A stretch of 64,000 nt of DNA. Origin: an uncultured Chitinophagaceae bacterium. Its GTDB lineage: Bacteria > Bacteroidota > Bacteroidia > Chitinophagales > Chitinophagaceae. The notes beneath the pieces were generated by a model. It worked only from the letters and a program-made list of their open reading frames with translations. It was not told the DNA's origin and did no database searches. This document shows positions 1 through 8,178 of the stretch, in pieces (position 1 is the stretch's first letter; the number at the start of each line of letters is the position of its first letter). The position numbers and the translations under genes are program-made. Location: contig CALCII010000016.1 of the NCBI GenBank assembly GCA_937907395.1, forward strand, positions 62,001-126,000, given 5' to 3'.

Positions 1-576
1 GTATACCCGGGTGTGAAACTGGAAGATATCAAAGAAGTGCACTCGCATACCATGGCGCTGCAACAGTGCTATGATTTCCTGGATAAATACAAGTGGAAAC
101 TGGTGGAATCAGAAGATACAGCTCTTAGTGCCAAACAGGTACAGCAACGTAAAAGCAAACATATTGCAGCCATTGCCAGTAAACTGGCGGCAGAATTGTA
201 CAAGCTGGATGTATTGGCTCCTTCCATCCAGACTATGAAGAATAACTACACACGTTTTTTGATACTCCAGCGAGAAGATATGGCTGCTCCGGTTGGTAAT
301 GCCAATAAAGCATCGGTGAATTTTATAACAGATCATTCTAAGGGAAGCCTGGCCAGGGTCTTGGGAAAAATTGCAGAAGGTGGAATAAACTTAAGTAAGC
401 TGCAGAGTTTTCCTATTCCGGGAAGTGATTTTCAATACAGTTTTCATGCAGATATGGAATTCGATAGTCTGTCGCAATTTGAGCAGGTGATTGAAAAACT
501 GAAGAAAGCGACCGAAGAGATTAAGATTTACGGCGTGTATAAAAACGGTAAGCTATCAGATAAATCAAAAGGATAA
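1..576 (+). CDS. pheA: Prephenate dehydratase, C-terminal part (5' end cut by window edge)
   Basis: Converts prephenate to phenylpyruvate in phenylalanine synthesis. The frame is open from base 1, so the true start lies upstream; about 191 residues are visible, and roughly 85-90 N-terminal residues of a stand-alone enzyme would be missing. Visible are the end of the catalytic domain with the conserved Thr-Arg-Phe (NNYTRF, Thr codon at 250) and a C-terminal ACT domain (NKASVNF through KIAEGGINLSKLQ). The ESRP motif that helps bind phenylalanine in well-studied ACT domains reads LQSFP here, so feedback control may differ. The aminotransferase follows after 20 bases, as first downstream partner in an aromatic amino acid operon. 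Confidence 0.93.
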   Translation, partial: VYPGVKLEDIKEVHSHTMALQQCYDFLDKYKWKLVESEDTALSAKQVQQRKSKHIAAIASKLAAELYKLDVLAPSIQTMKNNYTRFLILQREDMAAPVGNANKASVNFITDHSKGSLARVLGKIAEGGINLSKLQSFPIPGSDFQYSFHADMEFDSLSQFEQVIEKLKKATEEIKIYGVYKNGKLSDKSKG

Positions 577-596
577 TAAAGAATCATTCAATAGCA

Positions 597-1751
597 ATGC
601 AAACAGCAAAACGACTGGAAGGAATTGGAGAATATTATTTTTCTCAGAAACTGAGAGAGATAGACGAGTTGAATAAGCAAGGCAAGCAAATTATCAACCT
701 GGGTATTGGTAGTCCGGATTTACCTCCTCATCCCGATGTGATCAAAGTATTGCAGGAGGAAAGTGCCCGGCCAAATGTACATGCTTATCAATCGTACAAA
801 GGATCGCCTGTGTTACGAAAGGCTATGAGCGATTGGTATCAGCAATGGTATGGTGTGGTGCTGAACGCCGATACAGAAATATTACCGTTAATCGGTAGTA
901 AGGAAGGAATCATGCACATCTGTATGACCTACCTGAATGAAGGCGATGAAGCACTGGTGCCCAATCCCGGCTACCCCACCTACAGCAGCGCTGTGAAACT
1001 GGCAGGAGGAACTGTAAAGAGCTACGAGTTGAAAGAAACCAACGACTGGCATCCGGATTTCAATGAACTGGAAGCAATGGATCTGAGCAGGGTGAAGCTG
1101 ATGTTTGTGAACTATCCGCATATGCCTACGGGTAAATTACCGGATCATTCTTTTTTTGAACAACTGATTGCATTTGCGAAAAAGCACGGCTTACTTATTA
1201 TTCATGATAATCCCTATAGTTTTATTCTGAATGATCATCCCACCAGTCTGCTTAGTATGGATGGTGCGAAAGAAGTAGTGCTGGAATTAAACTCACTCAG
1301 CAAAAGTCAGAATATGGCCGGATGGCGTATTGGTATGCTATGTGGTGCAAAAGAACGGATTGATGAAGTGTTGCGCTTTAAAAGCAATATGGATAGTGGT
1401 ATGTTTTTGCCGGTGCAGTTAGCTGCGGCAAAAGCACTGAGCCTGGGGAAAGACTGGTACGAATCCGTTAACACGGTGTACCGTAGCCGAAGAGAAAAAG
1501 CATTTGAATTACTGGATCTGCTGGGTTGTACTTATTCAAAAGATCAGGCAGGTATGTTTGTTTGGGCTAACATTCCGGCAACGTATAAGACCGGCTATGA
1601 ATTAAGTGATGCTGTTTTATATAAAAGCAATGTATTTATAACTCCCGGTGGCATTTTTGGTAATGCAGGTGATGGTTATGTACGTGTGAGCCTGTGTGCT
1701 ACTGAAGAACGGTTTCATGAAAGTATCAAACGTATCCGTGAATCTTTATAA
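597..1751 (+). CDS. PLP-dependent class I/II aminotransferase of the aromatic operon
   Basis: Fold type I aminotransferase, 384 residues, full length. The PLP Schiff-base lysine is Lys236 in SLSKSQNMAGWR, and the Asp that pairs with the pyridine nitrogen lies in HDNPYSF. The usual NYPNNPTG loop reads NYPHMPTGK, so one conserved Asn is replaced. Its place between prephenate dehydratase and prephenate dehydrogenase suggests it transaminates phenylpyruvate and 4-hydroxyphenylpyruvate, or prephenate. Family members also include LL-diaminopimelate and aspartate aminotransferases, so substrate is inferred from context only. tyrA starts 9 bases after the stop, which supports co-transcription. Confidence 0.9.
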   Translation: MQTAKRLEGIGEYYFSQKLREIDELNKQGKQIINLGIGSPDLPPHPDVIKVLQEESARPNVHAYQSYKGSPVLRKAMSDWYQQWYGVVLNADTEILPLIGSKEGIMHICMTYLNEGDEALVPNPGYPTYSSAVKLAGGTVKSYELKETNDWHPDFNELEAMDLSRVKLMFVNYPHMPTGKLPDHSFFEQLIAFAKKHGLLIIHDNPYSFILNDHPTSLLSMDGAKEVVLELNSLSKSQNMAGWRIGMLCGAKERIDEVLRFKSNMDSGMFLPVQLAAAKALSLGKDWYESVNTVYRSRREKAFELLDLLGCTYSKDQAGMFVWANIPATYKTGYELSDAVLYKSNVFITPGGIFGNAGDGYVRVSLCATEERFHESIKRIRESL

Positions 1752-1760
1752 TGTAAAATC

Positions 1761-2609
1761 ATGTTCGAGACAGTTACGATAGTTGGTGTTGGTTTGATCA
1801 GTGGCTCTTTTGCACTGGCGCTAAAACAGAAAGGTTTAGCAAAGCACATTATTGGCGTGAGCCGTACCGAAGCCAGTGCAAAGAAAGCATTGGAACTGGG
1901 ATTTATTGATGAAGTGTTGCCACTGGAACAGGCAATAAAAAAATCGGATCTTATTTATGTGGCCATTCCTGTAGATGCCACCATCCCTGTGTTGAAACAG
2001 GTATTGGATCTGATGAATGAACAGCAGATTCTTACCGATGCCGGATCAACAAAGGATGCTTTGTGTAAAGCAGTTGCAGATCATCCGATGCGTGGACGTT
2101 TTGTGGCAGCGCATCCGATGTGGGGAACGGAATACAGTGGACCGGAAGCTGCTGTGAAAGATGCATTCATTGGCCGCACCTGTGTGATTTGTGAAAAGGA
2201 AAAAACAGATGCCGATGCGTTACAGAAAGTGGAAGACGTATACAAGGAAATTGGTATGAATCTTACTTATATGGATGCGCACAGTCATGATATGCATGCC
2301 GCTTATGTAAGTCATATCTCTCACATCACTTCTTTTGCATTGGCCAATACAGTTTTGGAGAAAGAGCGTGAAGAAGATGCCATTTTTCAATTGGCAGCAG
2401 GTGGTTTTGAGAGCACTGTTCGTTTGGCAAAAAGTAATGCAGCCATGTGGGTACCCATCTTTCTGCAAAACAGGGAGAATGTATTGGATGTATTGAATGA
2501 GCACATCAGCCAGTTGCGCAAGTTTAAAGCATGTATTGAAAAAGAAAATGCAGATTATTTGCTGGAGCTGATTGAGAATGCAAATAAGATCCGCCGTATC
2601 ATTAAATAG
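1761..2609 (+). CDS. tyrA: Prephenate dehydrogenase
   Basis: Oxidative decarboxylation of prephenate to 4-hydroxyphenylpyruvate, the tyrosine branch. 282 residues, the single-domain form without fused chorismate mutase or ACT domain. An N-terminal Rossmann motif (IVGVGLISGS, residues 7-16) binds the nicotinamide cofactor; the third Gly of the classic GxGLIGGS is Ser here. The segment AAHPMWGTEYSGPEAA carries the substrate-binding His, and the helical C-terminal dimerisation half contains HAAYVSHISHI. It sits 47 bases before the DAHP synthase fusion in the aro operon. Confidence 0.95.
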   Translation: MFETVTIVGVGLISGSFALALKQKGLAKHIIGVSRTEASAKKALELGFIDEVLPLEQAIKKSDLIYVAIPVDATIPVLKQVLDLMNEQQILTDAGSTKDALCKAVADHPMRGRFVAAHPMWGTEYSGPEAAVKDAFIGRTCVICEKEKTDADALQKVEDVYKEIGMNLTYMDAHSHDMHAAYVSHISHITSFALANTVLEKEREEDAIFQLAAGGFESTVRLAKSNAAMWVPIFLQNRENVLDVLNEHISQLRKFKACIEKENADYLLELIENANKIRRIIK

Positions 2610-2656
2610 GGCAAACAACAGTTCGTAACATAAAACTTAACTTTACAACAATCAAA

Positions 2657-3745
2657 ATGCAAACAATTGAATCAACTATGAAAGAAAAAGTACTTCAGGC
2701 ATGGGGCAAGAAGCCATTGATCATTTCTGGTCCATGTAGTGCCGAAACAGAAGATCAGTTAGTGGCCACAGCCCAACGTTTGGGAGCTACCGGTAAAGTG
2801 GACATTATTCGTGCCGGTATCTGGAAACCCCGTACACGGCCCGGTATGTTTGAAGGTATTGGTGCAAAAGGTTTGCCCTGGTTGCAAAAAGCGAAAGCTG
2901 CAACAGGATTACCCACAACTGTGGAAGTGGCAACAGGTAAGCAGGTGCAGGATGCATTAACTTTTGATGTGGATGTACTGTGGATCGGTGCACGTACAAC
3001 GGTGAACCCTTTCAGTGTGCAGGAAGTGGCAGATGCATTACGTGGAAGCGATGTGCCTGTGTTGATTAAAAATCCTATTAACCCCGATCTGGAATTATGG
3101 AGCGGTGCTGTGGAGCGTGTAGCCCGTGCCGGTGTGAAAAATATCGGTTTGATTCACCGTGGATTTTCATCATATGGTAACAGCGAATACCGCAATGCAC
3201 CTATGTGGCACCTGGCGATTGAAATGAAACGCCGTAATCCTGAATTGATTCTCATTAATGATCCTTCACATATATGTGGCCGTCGTGATATTCTGCAGGA
3301 AACAGCTCAGAAAGCTGCCGATCTTGATTTTGACGGGTTGATGGTGGAAAGCCATATTGATCCCGATAATGCATGGAGCGATGCCAAGCAACAGGTAACG
3401 CCGGAACGATTGGCCGAAATGCTTGACAGCATCATCTGGAGAAAAGAGGATGTGCAGTCAGAAGAATATCATGCTGCTTTGGAAAAATTACGTCAGCAAA
3501 TCAATCACCTTGATGATGAGTTGATGCAAATTCTCAGTCAGCGTATGAAGATTGCAGAAAACATTGGCCAGTATAAAAAAGATAACAATATCACCATTCT
3601 TCAAACCAACCGTTGGAATGAAATCCTGGAGCGTGCTACCAAAGAAGGAGAGCGTAAAGGATTGAGTAAAGAATTCATTACCCGTTATTTTGATGCGGTA
3701 CATATGGAAAGTATCAATCATCAGAAAAAAGTATTGGATTCCTGA
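2657..3745 (+). CDS. Bifunctional DAHP synthase / chorismate mutase
   Basis: Fusion of the first shikimate-pathway enzyme with chorismate mutase. Residues about 1-260 are a type I-beta (KDOPS-like) 3-deoxy-7-phosphoheptulonate synthase, with IISGPCSAET near the start, KPRTRPGMFEG, and LIHRGFSSYG. Residues about 275-362 are an AroQ-type chorismate mutase helix bundle (LRQQINHLDDELMQI, IGQYKKDN). In Bacteroidota and Firmicutes the mutase part of such fusions often gives allosteric control by chorismate or prephenate; that is family knowledge, not visible here. The fusion commits carbon to the pathway and feeds both pheA and tyrA upstream. Confidence 0.95.
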   Translation: MQTIESTMKEKVLQAWGKKPLIISGPCSAETEDQLVATAQRLGATGKVDIIRAGIWKPRTRPGMFEGIGAKGLPWLQKAKAATGLPTTVEVATGKQVQDALTFDVDVLWIGARTTVNPFSVQEVADALRGSDVPVLIKNPINPDLELWSGAVERVARAGVKNIGLIHRGFSSYGNSEYRNAPMWHLAIEMKRRNPELILINDPSHICGRRDILQETAQKAADLDFDGLMVESHIDPDNAWSDAKQQVTPERLAEMLDSIIWRKEDVQSEEYHAALEKLRQQINHLDDELMQILSQRMKIAENIGQYKKDNNITILQTNRWNEILERATKEGERKGLSKEFITRYFDAVHMESINHQKKVLDS

Positions 3746-3773
3746 TATACATTTTCGGAAATAAGAGCAGCCA

Positions 3774-4799
3774 ATGGCCATGAAAAAAAAGACATACCAG
3801 TTCTCAAATGCATCAGTGGATTATTATTTCTCCGGAAGCATTGCTCAATTGGATGAAATCACAGATCCCTCAACCACAATTGTGATTACAGATGAGCATT
3901 TGTATAACGCACATCCTAAGAAATTCAAAAACCGGAATACGATTGTATTAAAGCCGGGAGAGGAATTTAAAAATCAATCAACAGTTGATGCAGTCATTGA
4001 GCAACTGATTGAAATGGGGGCCGACCGCAAATCAACTTTAGTAGGAGTGGGTGGCGGAGTTATTACAGATATTACCGGCTATGTAGCCTCTGTATACATG
4101 CGTGGCATCCGTTTTGGATTTATTCCAACTACCATACTTGCAATGGTGGATGCAAGCATAGGAGGAAAGAACGGTGTGGATGTGGGCATTTATAAAAACA
4201 TGGTAGGGATGATTCGTCAGCCTGCATTTATCATGCATGATTTTTCATTGCTAAAATCATTGCCGGATGCTGAATGGGTCAATGGCTTTGCTGAAATTAT
4301 TAAACATGCCTGTATCAAAGATGCGGTTATGTTTAAAGAGTTAGAGGCAACTACATTGAAGAAGTACCAGAAGGATAAAGAACTGCTTGGTAAACTCATT
4401 CAACGGAATGCGTTACTGAAAACCAAAGTGGTGCAACAGGATGAATTTGAAAGCGGCGACAGAAAGTTGCTCAACTTCGGACATACACTGGGCCATGCCA
4501 TTGAAAACGTATATGAATTGTCGCACGGACAAGCTATTTCCATTGGCATGACTTATGCCTGCCATATTTCTGAACAATTATCTGGTTTCAAACAAACTGA
4601 GCAGGTAACGAATCTGTTAACTAAATACGGGTTGCCAACTTACGCTGAGTTTGATAAGAAGAAGGCATTTGAGAATCTCAAAAAAGATAAGAAGAAAGTG
4701 AAAACAGAAATGAGTTATGTACTTCTTCATAAAATCGGAAAAGCCATGGTGCAGAATATTCCGTTAACACAATTAGAAACGATCATCGAACAACTCTGA
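3774..4799 (+). CDS. aroB: 3-dehydroquinate synthase
   Basis: Cyclises DAHP to 3-dehydroquinate using NAD and a divalent metal. 341 residues, normal length. The NAD/substrate region GVGGGVITDITGYVAS is followed by GFIPTTILAMVDAS and GGKNGVD. Metal-binding residues are the Glu in NGFAEIIKHA and the His in LNFGHTLGHAIE. Two ATGs are possible, at 3774 and 3780 (MAM...); I keep the longer. It starts 28 bases after the DAHP synthase fusion and ends 25 bases before aroA, so the three genes are very likely one transcript. Confidence 0.95.
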   Translation: MAMKKKTYQFSNASVDYYFSGSIAQLDEITDPSTTIVITDEHLYNAHPKKFKNRNTIVLKPGEEFKNQSTVDAVIEQLIEMGADRKSTLVGVGGGVITDITGYVASVYMRGIRFGFIPTTILAMVDASIGGKNGVDVGIYKNMVGMIRQPAFIMHDFSLLKSLPDAEWVNGFAEIIKHACIKDAVMFKELEATTLKKYQKDKELLGKLIQRNALLKTKVVQQDEFESGDRKLLNFGHTLGHAIENVYELSHGQAISIGMTYACHISEQLSGFKQTEQVTNLLTKYGLPTYAEFDKKKAFENLKKDKKKVKTEMSYVLLHKIGKAMVQNIPLTQLETIIEQL

Positions 4800-4824
4800 T
4801 TTTACGCAGAGATCTGAATTTGTA

Positions 4825-6096
4825 ATGAAAGCAATCATTCAACCATCTTTCTTAAAAGGCGACATTCAATCAAATGTTTCCAAGAGTTCCATGCAACGTG
4901 CGTGTGCAGCTGCTTTGGTAGCAGGTGGCACCAGTATTATTAAAAACCCGGGCCACAGTAATGATGATAAAGCGGCAATGGATATTATTCAAAAGCTGGG
5001 TGCGAAAGCAGAACTGAATGGCTTTGAACTGAAAGTTGTAAGCGAAGGAGTAAAACCGGTTTCTAATGAAATTCATTGTGGTGAAAGTGGGCTGAGTATC
5101 CGTATGTTTACTCCGCTTGTTGCATTAAGTAAACAGGAAATCACAGTGAACGGTTCTGGTAGTTTAGTGACGAGGCCCATGAATTTCTTTGATGAAATAT
5201 TGCCACAACTAAACGTTGATGTGCAAAGTAAAGAAGGAAAAGTTCCGTTGATCATTAAAGGTCCTGTAATACCTGCGGATATCGAAATTGATGGATCCCT
5301 CAGCTCACAGTTCTTAACCGGGCTGCTCATGAGTTATGCAGCGAGCAATGCATCAGGAGTTTCCATTAAAGTAAACAACCTGAAAAGCAAGCCTTACATT
5401 GATCTTACACTGGATGTAATGAAACAATTTGGGTTAAAAGTTCCTGTCAACAAAAATTACGAGGAGTTTTTCTTTGATCGTACACTGCATCAACCAACTG
5501 CTTCCAGAACGTATACCGTGGAAGGAGATTGGAGTGGTGCCGCATTCTTATTAGTAGCAGGTGCTGTTGCAGGCGATATCGTGGTGAAGGGGTTGGATGT
5601 ATTTTCCACACAAGCCGATAAAGCTGTGTTACAGGCGCTGATGGATTCTGGATGCCGCATATCCATCCAGGCGGAACAGATTGAAATTGCCAAAGCGCCA
5701 TTAAAACCATTTCATTTTGATGCTACCGAATGCCCGGATCTGTTTCCTCCATTGGTAGCGTTGGCCGCATTTTGCAAAGGAAAGTCTGTTATTGAAGGAA
5801 CTTCCCGTTTAACACATAAGGAGAGTAATCGTGCACTTACCCTGCAGGAAGAATTTGCAAAGCTGGGCGTACAGATTGATCTCCAGGATGACCTGATGAT
5901 CATTCATGGCGGCACTGATATTACACATGCAGTAGTACATTCCCGGCACGATCATCGCATTGCAATGGCCTGTGCTGTTGCTGCATTGGGAGCTGCCGGG
6001 GAAGTAACGATAGAAGAAGCAGAAGCGGTGAACAAATCTTATCCGGATTTCTATGAACACCTGAAATTACTGGGAGCAAACGTATCTTTATCATAA
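4825..6096 (+). CDS. aroA: 3-phosphoshikimate 1-carboxyvinyltransferase (EPSP synthase)
   Basis: Transfers the enolpyruvyl group of PEP to shikimate-3-phosphate. 423 residues, full length. Recognisable are SMQRACAAALVAGG (divergent from the usual SKSxxxRxLxLAAL), CGESGLSIRMFTPL at the PEP-binding loop (normally NAGTAMR), GSLSSQFLTGLLM, KESNRALTLQEE and DHRIAMACAVAALG. The loop with ESGLSIRM deviates from the glyphosate-sensitive type. aroC begins 12 bases downstream. Confidence 0.94.
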   Translation: MKAIIQPSFLKGDIQSNVSKSSMQRACAAALVAGGTSIIKNPGHSNDDKAAMDIIQKLGAKAELNGFELKVVSEGVKPVSNEIHCGESGLSIRMFTPLVALSKQEITVNGSGSLVTRPMNFFDEILPQLNVDVQSKEGKVPLIIKGPVIPADIEIDGSLSSQFLTGLLMSYAASNASGVSIKVNNLKSKPYIDLTLDVMKQFGLKVPVNKNYEEFFFDRTLHQPTASRTYTVEGDWSGAAFLLVAGAVAGDIVVKGLDVFSTQADKAVLQALMDSGCRISIQAEQIEIAKAPLKPFHFDATECPDLFPPLVALAAFCKGKSVIEGTSRLTHKESNRALTLQEEFAKLGVQIDLQDDLMIIHGGTDITHAVVHSRHDHRIAMACAVAALGAAGEVTIEEAEAVNKSYPDFYEHLKLLGANVSLS

Positions 6097-6108
6097 AACC
6101 ATTCTACA

Positions 6109-7101
6109 TTGAATTCATTCGGACAACTTTTTCGTGTACAGATATTTGGTGAATCGCATGGCGAAAGTGTGGGTATTGTGGTGGATGGATGCCCTGCAGG
6201 ATTACCATTGTCGGCAGATGATTTATTAACCGATCTGGAAAGAAGAAAAGGTGGTAAACAAAAAGGAACCACACCAAGGCAGGAAGCCGATTTTCCTTTT
6301 TTCAAAAGCGGATTGTTCAATGGAAAAACAACCGGATTCCCGATTGCTATCTTTTTCGAAAACAACAATACACGCAGCGAAGATTACCAGAAACAACGAA
6401 GTGTTCCCCGTCCGGGACATGCCGATTGGGTGGCCCATGAAAAATTTGGAGCGAATGAAGATTACAGAGGTGGTGGACATTTCAGTGCCCGTTTAACCAC
6501 GGGTTTAGTTGCAGCCGGGGCTATCGCAAAAAAGCTCATGCCCGGAATCACTATTGAAGCAGCAGTAACAGAGATCGGCGGTGAAGCAGATCTTGAAAAA
6601 GGATTACAAAAAGCAATTGATGCCAAAGATTCTGTTGGCGGTTTGGTGGAATGCAGGGTAAAAGGAGTTCCTGTTGGATTGGGGGAACCTTATTTTGATT
6701 CATTGGAATCATCCCTGGCTCACATGATGTTTGCCATACCAGCCGTACGTGGTGTTGAATTCGGAACCGGATTCGCAGCGGCAAAAATGTTCGGAAGTGA
6801 ACACAATGATGCCATTTTAGATATGAGTGGTACTACTAAGACCAATCATGCCGGCGGTGTTGTGGGAGGAATCAGCAATGGAAATGAACTGGTCTTCCGG
6901 ATTGCTATCAAACCCACATCTTCTACTCCCAAAGAGCAGGTTAGCCTGAATTGGGATACACAACAAACAGAATCATTTTCTGTGAAAGGGCGTCATGATT
7001 TGTGTGTAGCTTTGCGTGCTCCGGTAATTGTGGAAGCAGCCACAGCGATTGTACTGGCCGATTTCATGTTGAGGGAACAAAAAATTAAACGGATTGTCTG
7101 A
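6109..7101 (+). CDS. aroC: Chorismate synthase (TTG start)
   Basis: Makes chorismate from EPSP with reduced FMN. Start is a TTG at 6109, giving MNSFGQLFRVQIFGESHGE, which fits the family N terminus exactly; no ATG is available there. Motifs: FGESHGESVGIVVDG, YRGGGHFSARLT and GRHDLCVALRAPVIVEAATA near the C terminus. At 330 residues it is shorter than the E. coli type (361), with a trimmed middle, and the SVPRPGHADW segment replaces the common RPSHAD. The stop codon shares one base with the next start. Confidence 0.95.
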   Translation: MNSFGQLFRVQIFGESHGESVGIVVDGCPAGLPLSADDLLTDLERRKGGKQKGTTPRQEADFPFFKSGLFNGKTTGFPIAIFFENNNTRSEDYQKQRSVPRPGHADWVAHEKFGANEDYRGGGHFSARLTTGLVAAGAIAKKLMPGITIEAAVTEIGGEADLEKGLQKAIDAKDSVGGLVECRVKGVPVGLGEPYFDSLESSLAHMMFAIPAVRGVEFGTGFAAAKMFGSEHNDAILDMSGTTKTNHAGGVVGGISNGNELVFRIAIKPTSSTPKEQVSLNWDTQQTESFSVKGRHDLCVALRAPVIVEAATAIVLADFMLREQKIKRIV

Positions 7102-7400
7102 TGCCATTGATTTATCATGTTACAACTGCGGCTGAATGGGCTGCCGCAAAAGCGAAGGGCTATTATGAAGCACCTTCATTAAAAACAGAAGGATTTATTC
7201 ATTGTTCACAGGAAAGCCAGGTTTCGGGTGTGCTTCAACGTTACTATTCAGGAAAAACGGATCTTGTAAAACTGGTGATCGATACAGATAAGCTCACTTC
7301 AAAATATGTATTTGAGTGGAGCCCTTCCACTGCTGATACATTCCCGCATATTTATGGTGCAATTAATCCCGAAGCTGTTGTGGATGTGATTACTATCTGA
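7101..7400 (+). CDS. DUF952 family protein
   Basis: Small 99-residue protein of the DUF952 family, recognised by IYHVTTAAEWAAAKAKGYY, EGFIHCSQESQV and the C-terminal FPHIYGAI. The family is of unknown function with an ADP-ribosyltransferase-like core proposed for some members. Translation is coupled to aroC (TGATG overlap at 7099-7103), so it probably travels with the aromatic operon without an obvious pathway role. The last 8 bases overlap the 3' end of the opposing dipeptidase gene. Confidence 0.8.
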   Translation: MPLIYHVTTAAEWAAAKAKGYYEAPSLKTEGFIHCSQESQVSGVLQRYYSGKTDLVKLVIDTDKLTSKYVFEWSPSTADTFPHIYGAINPEAVVDVITI

Positions 7401-8163
7401 TCAGTTTCTTCAGCTGCGGAAACGAGAAATCCAGCAAATCATAGTTTCTGTCGTTGGGCCAGTAATAATGCCACCATTCTGTTTCTAAAGCACTGAAGCC
7501 ATATTTTTCCATGATAGTGCGCAATCGTATTCTGTTGCTTAGAACAGGTTCCGGAAGGTGCATAAAACTGTGATGAGCTGTATCGGAAAAATGATCAAAA
7601 CCGGTTCCCATATTCAATTCTTCTTTTGTATCCAATCTGATCAGCGTCAGATCAACTGCCAGCCCTCTGTTATGCCCGCTTCCTTTTGAAGGATGGGCCA
7701 CATAACGTTCATCTTTTACCAGCTCCCAGAAACGAACCGTTACAGAAAAAGGACGGTAAGCATCAAAGATTTTCAATCCCAATCCTTGTTGTTTTAATGC
7801 TCCAGCAATTTGTTGCAAAGCTCTTGCTGCAGGTAAGCGCAGGTAGGTTGTTGATAGATGTGTTGGGTAAACGGGTTGCTGCACAAAGTTGTTGAAACCG
7901 GCATATCTTAAATCATATTGTAACTCAGGAATCAATGTGTGTAGTTCTATCAATTGCAGGGTTGAATCAATTTTAATTTGTTGCCGGTATGTTTTTTGCG
8001 AACGTACAACCACTACACCATAATTCGTGTCTTTACCTGCTTGTGCCAGGATGTTTTCAGTAGTGAATAAAAAAAAGAGCACCCACACGATCTTTCTGTG
8101 AAGTTGATTACTTAATTTGTATAAACGAAACAGTTCCATTGCCGGTTTGTGTGATGGGTTCAT
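7393..8163 (-). CDS. D-Ala-D-Ala dipeptidase (VanX/DdpX-like, peptidase M15D)
   Basis: Zinc dipeptidase family that hydrolyses D-Ala-D-Ala; in non-resistant bacteria it is thought to recycle or scavenge the dipeptide. 256 residues with an N-terminal signal peptide ending in ILAQ, so it is exported to the periplasm. Zinc ligands are in SGHNRGLAVD (HxxxxxxD) and ETEWWHYYW (catalytic Glu and third His); the transition-state Arg is in DAYRPF. A downstream ATG at 8139 would give a shorter leader. No vanA/vanH-type neighbours exist, so resistance is not implied. Its start faces the L,D-transpeptidase start with only 15 bases between. Confidence 0.88.
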   Translation of the reverse strand: MNPSHKPAMELFRLYKLSNQLHRKIVWVLFFLFTTENILAQAGKDTNYGVVVVRSQKTYRQQIKIDSTLQLIELHTLIPELQYDLRYAGFNNFVQQPVYPTHLSTTYLRLPAARALQQIAGALKQQGLGLKIFDAYRPFSVTVRFWELVKDERYVAHPSKGSGHNRGLAVDLTLIRLDTKEELNMGTGFDHFSDTAHHSFMHLPEPVLSNRIRLRTIMEKYGFSALETEWWHYYWPNDRNYDLLDFSFPQLKKLIR

Positions 8164-8178
8164 AAATGTAAAAAGTAC

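Noticed and set aside
5447..5710. Overlapping minus-strand frames in aroA and aroC
   Set aside because: Antisense shadows with no family features; the plus-strand enzymes are complete.
7393..8163. Vancomycin resistance determinant
   Set aside because: Only a VanX-like dipeptidase is present; no VanA/B ligase, VanH or VanRS genes are near.
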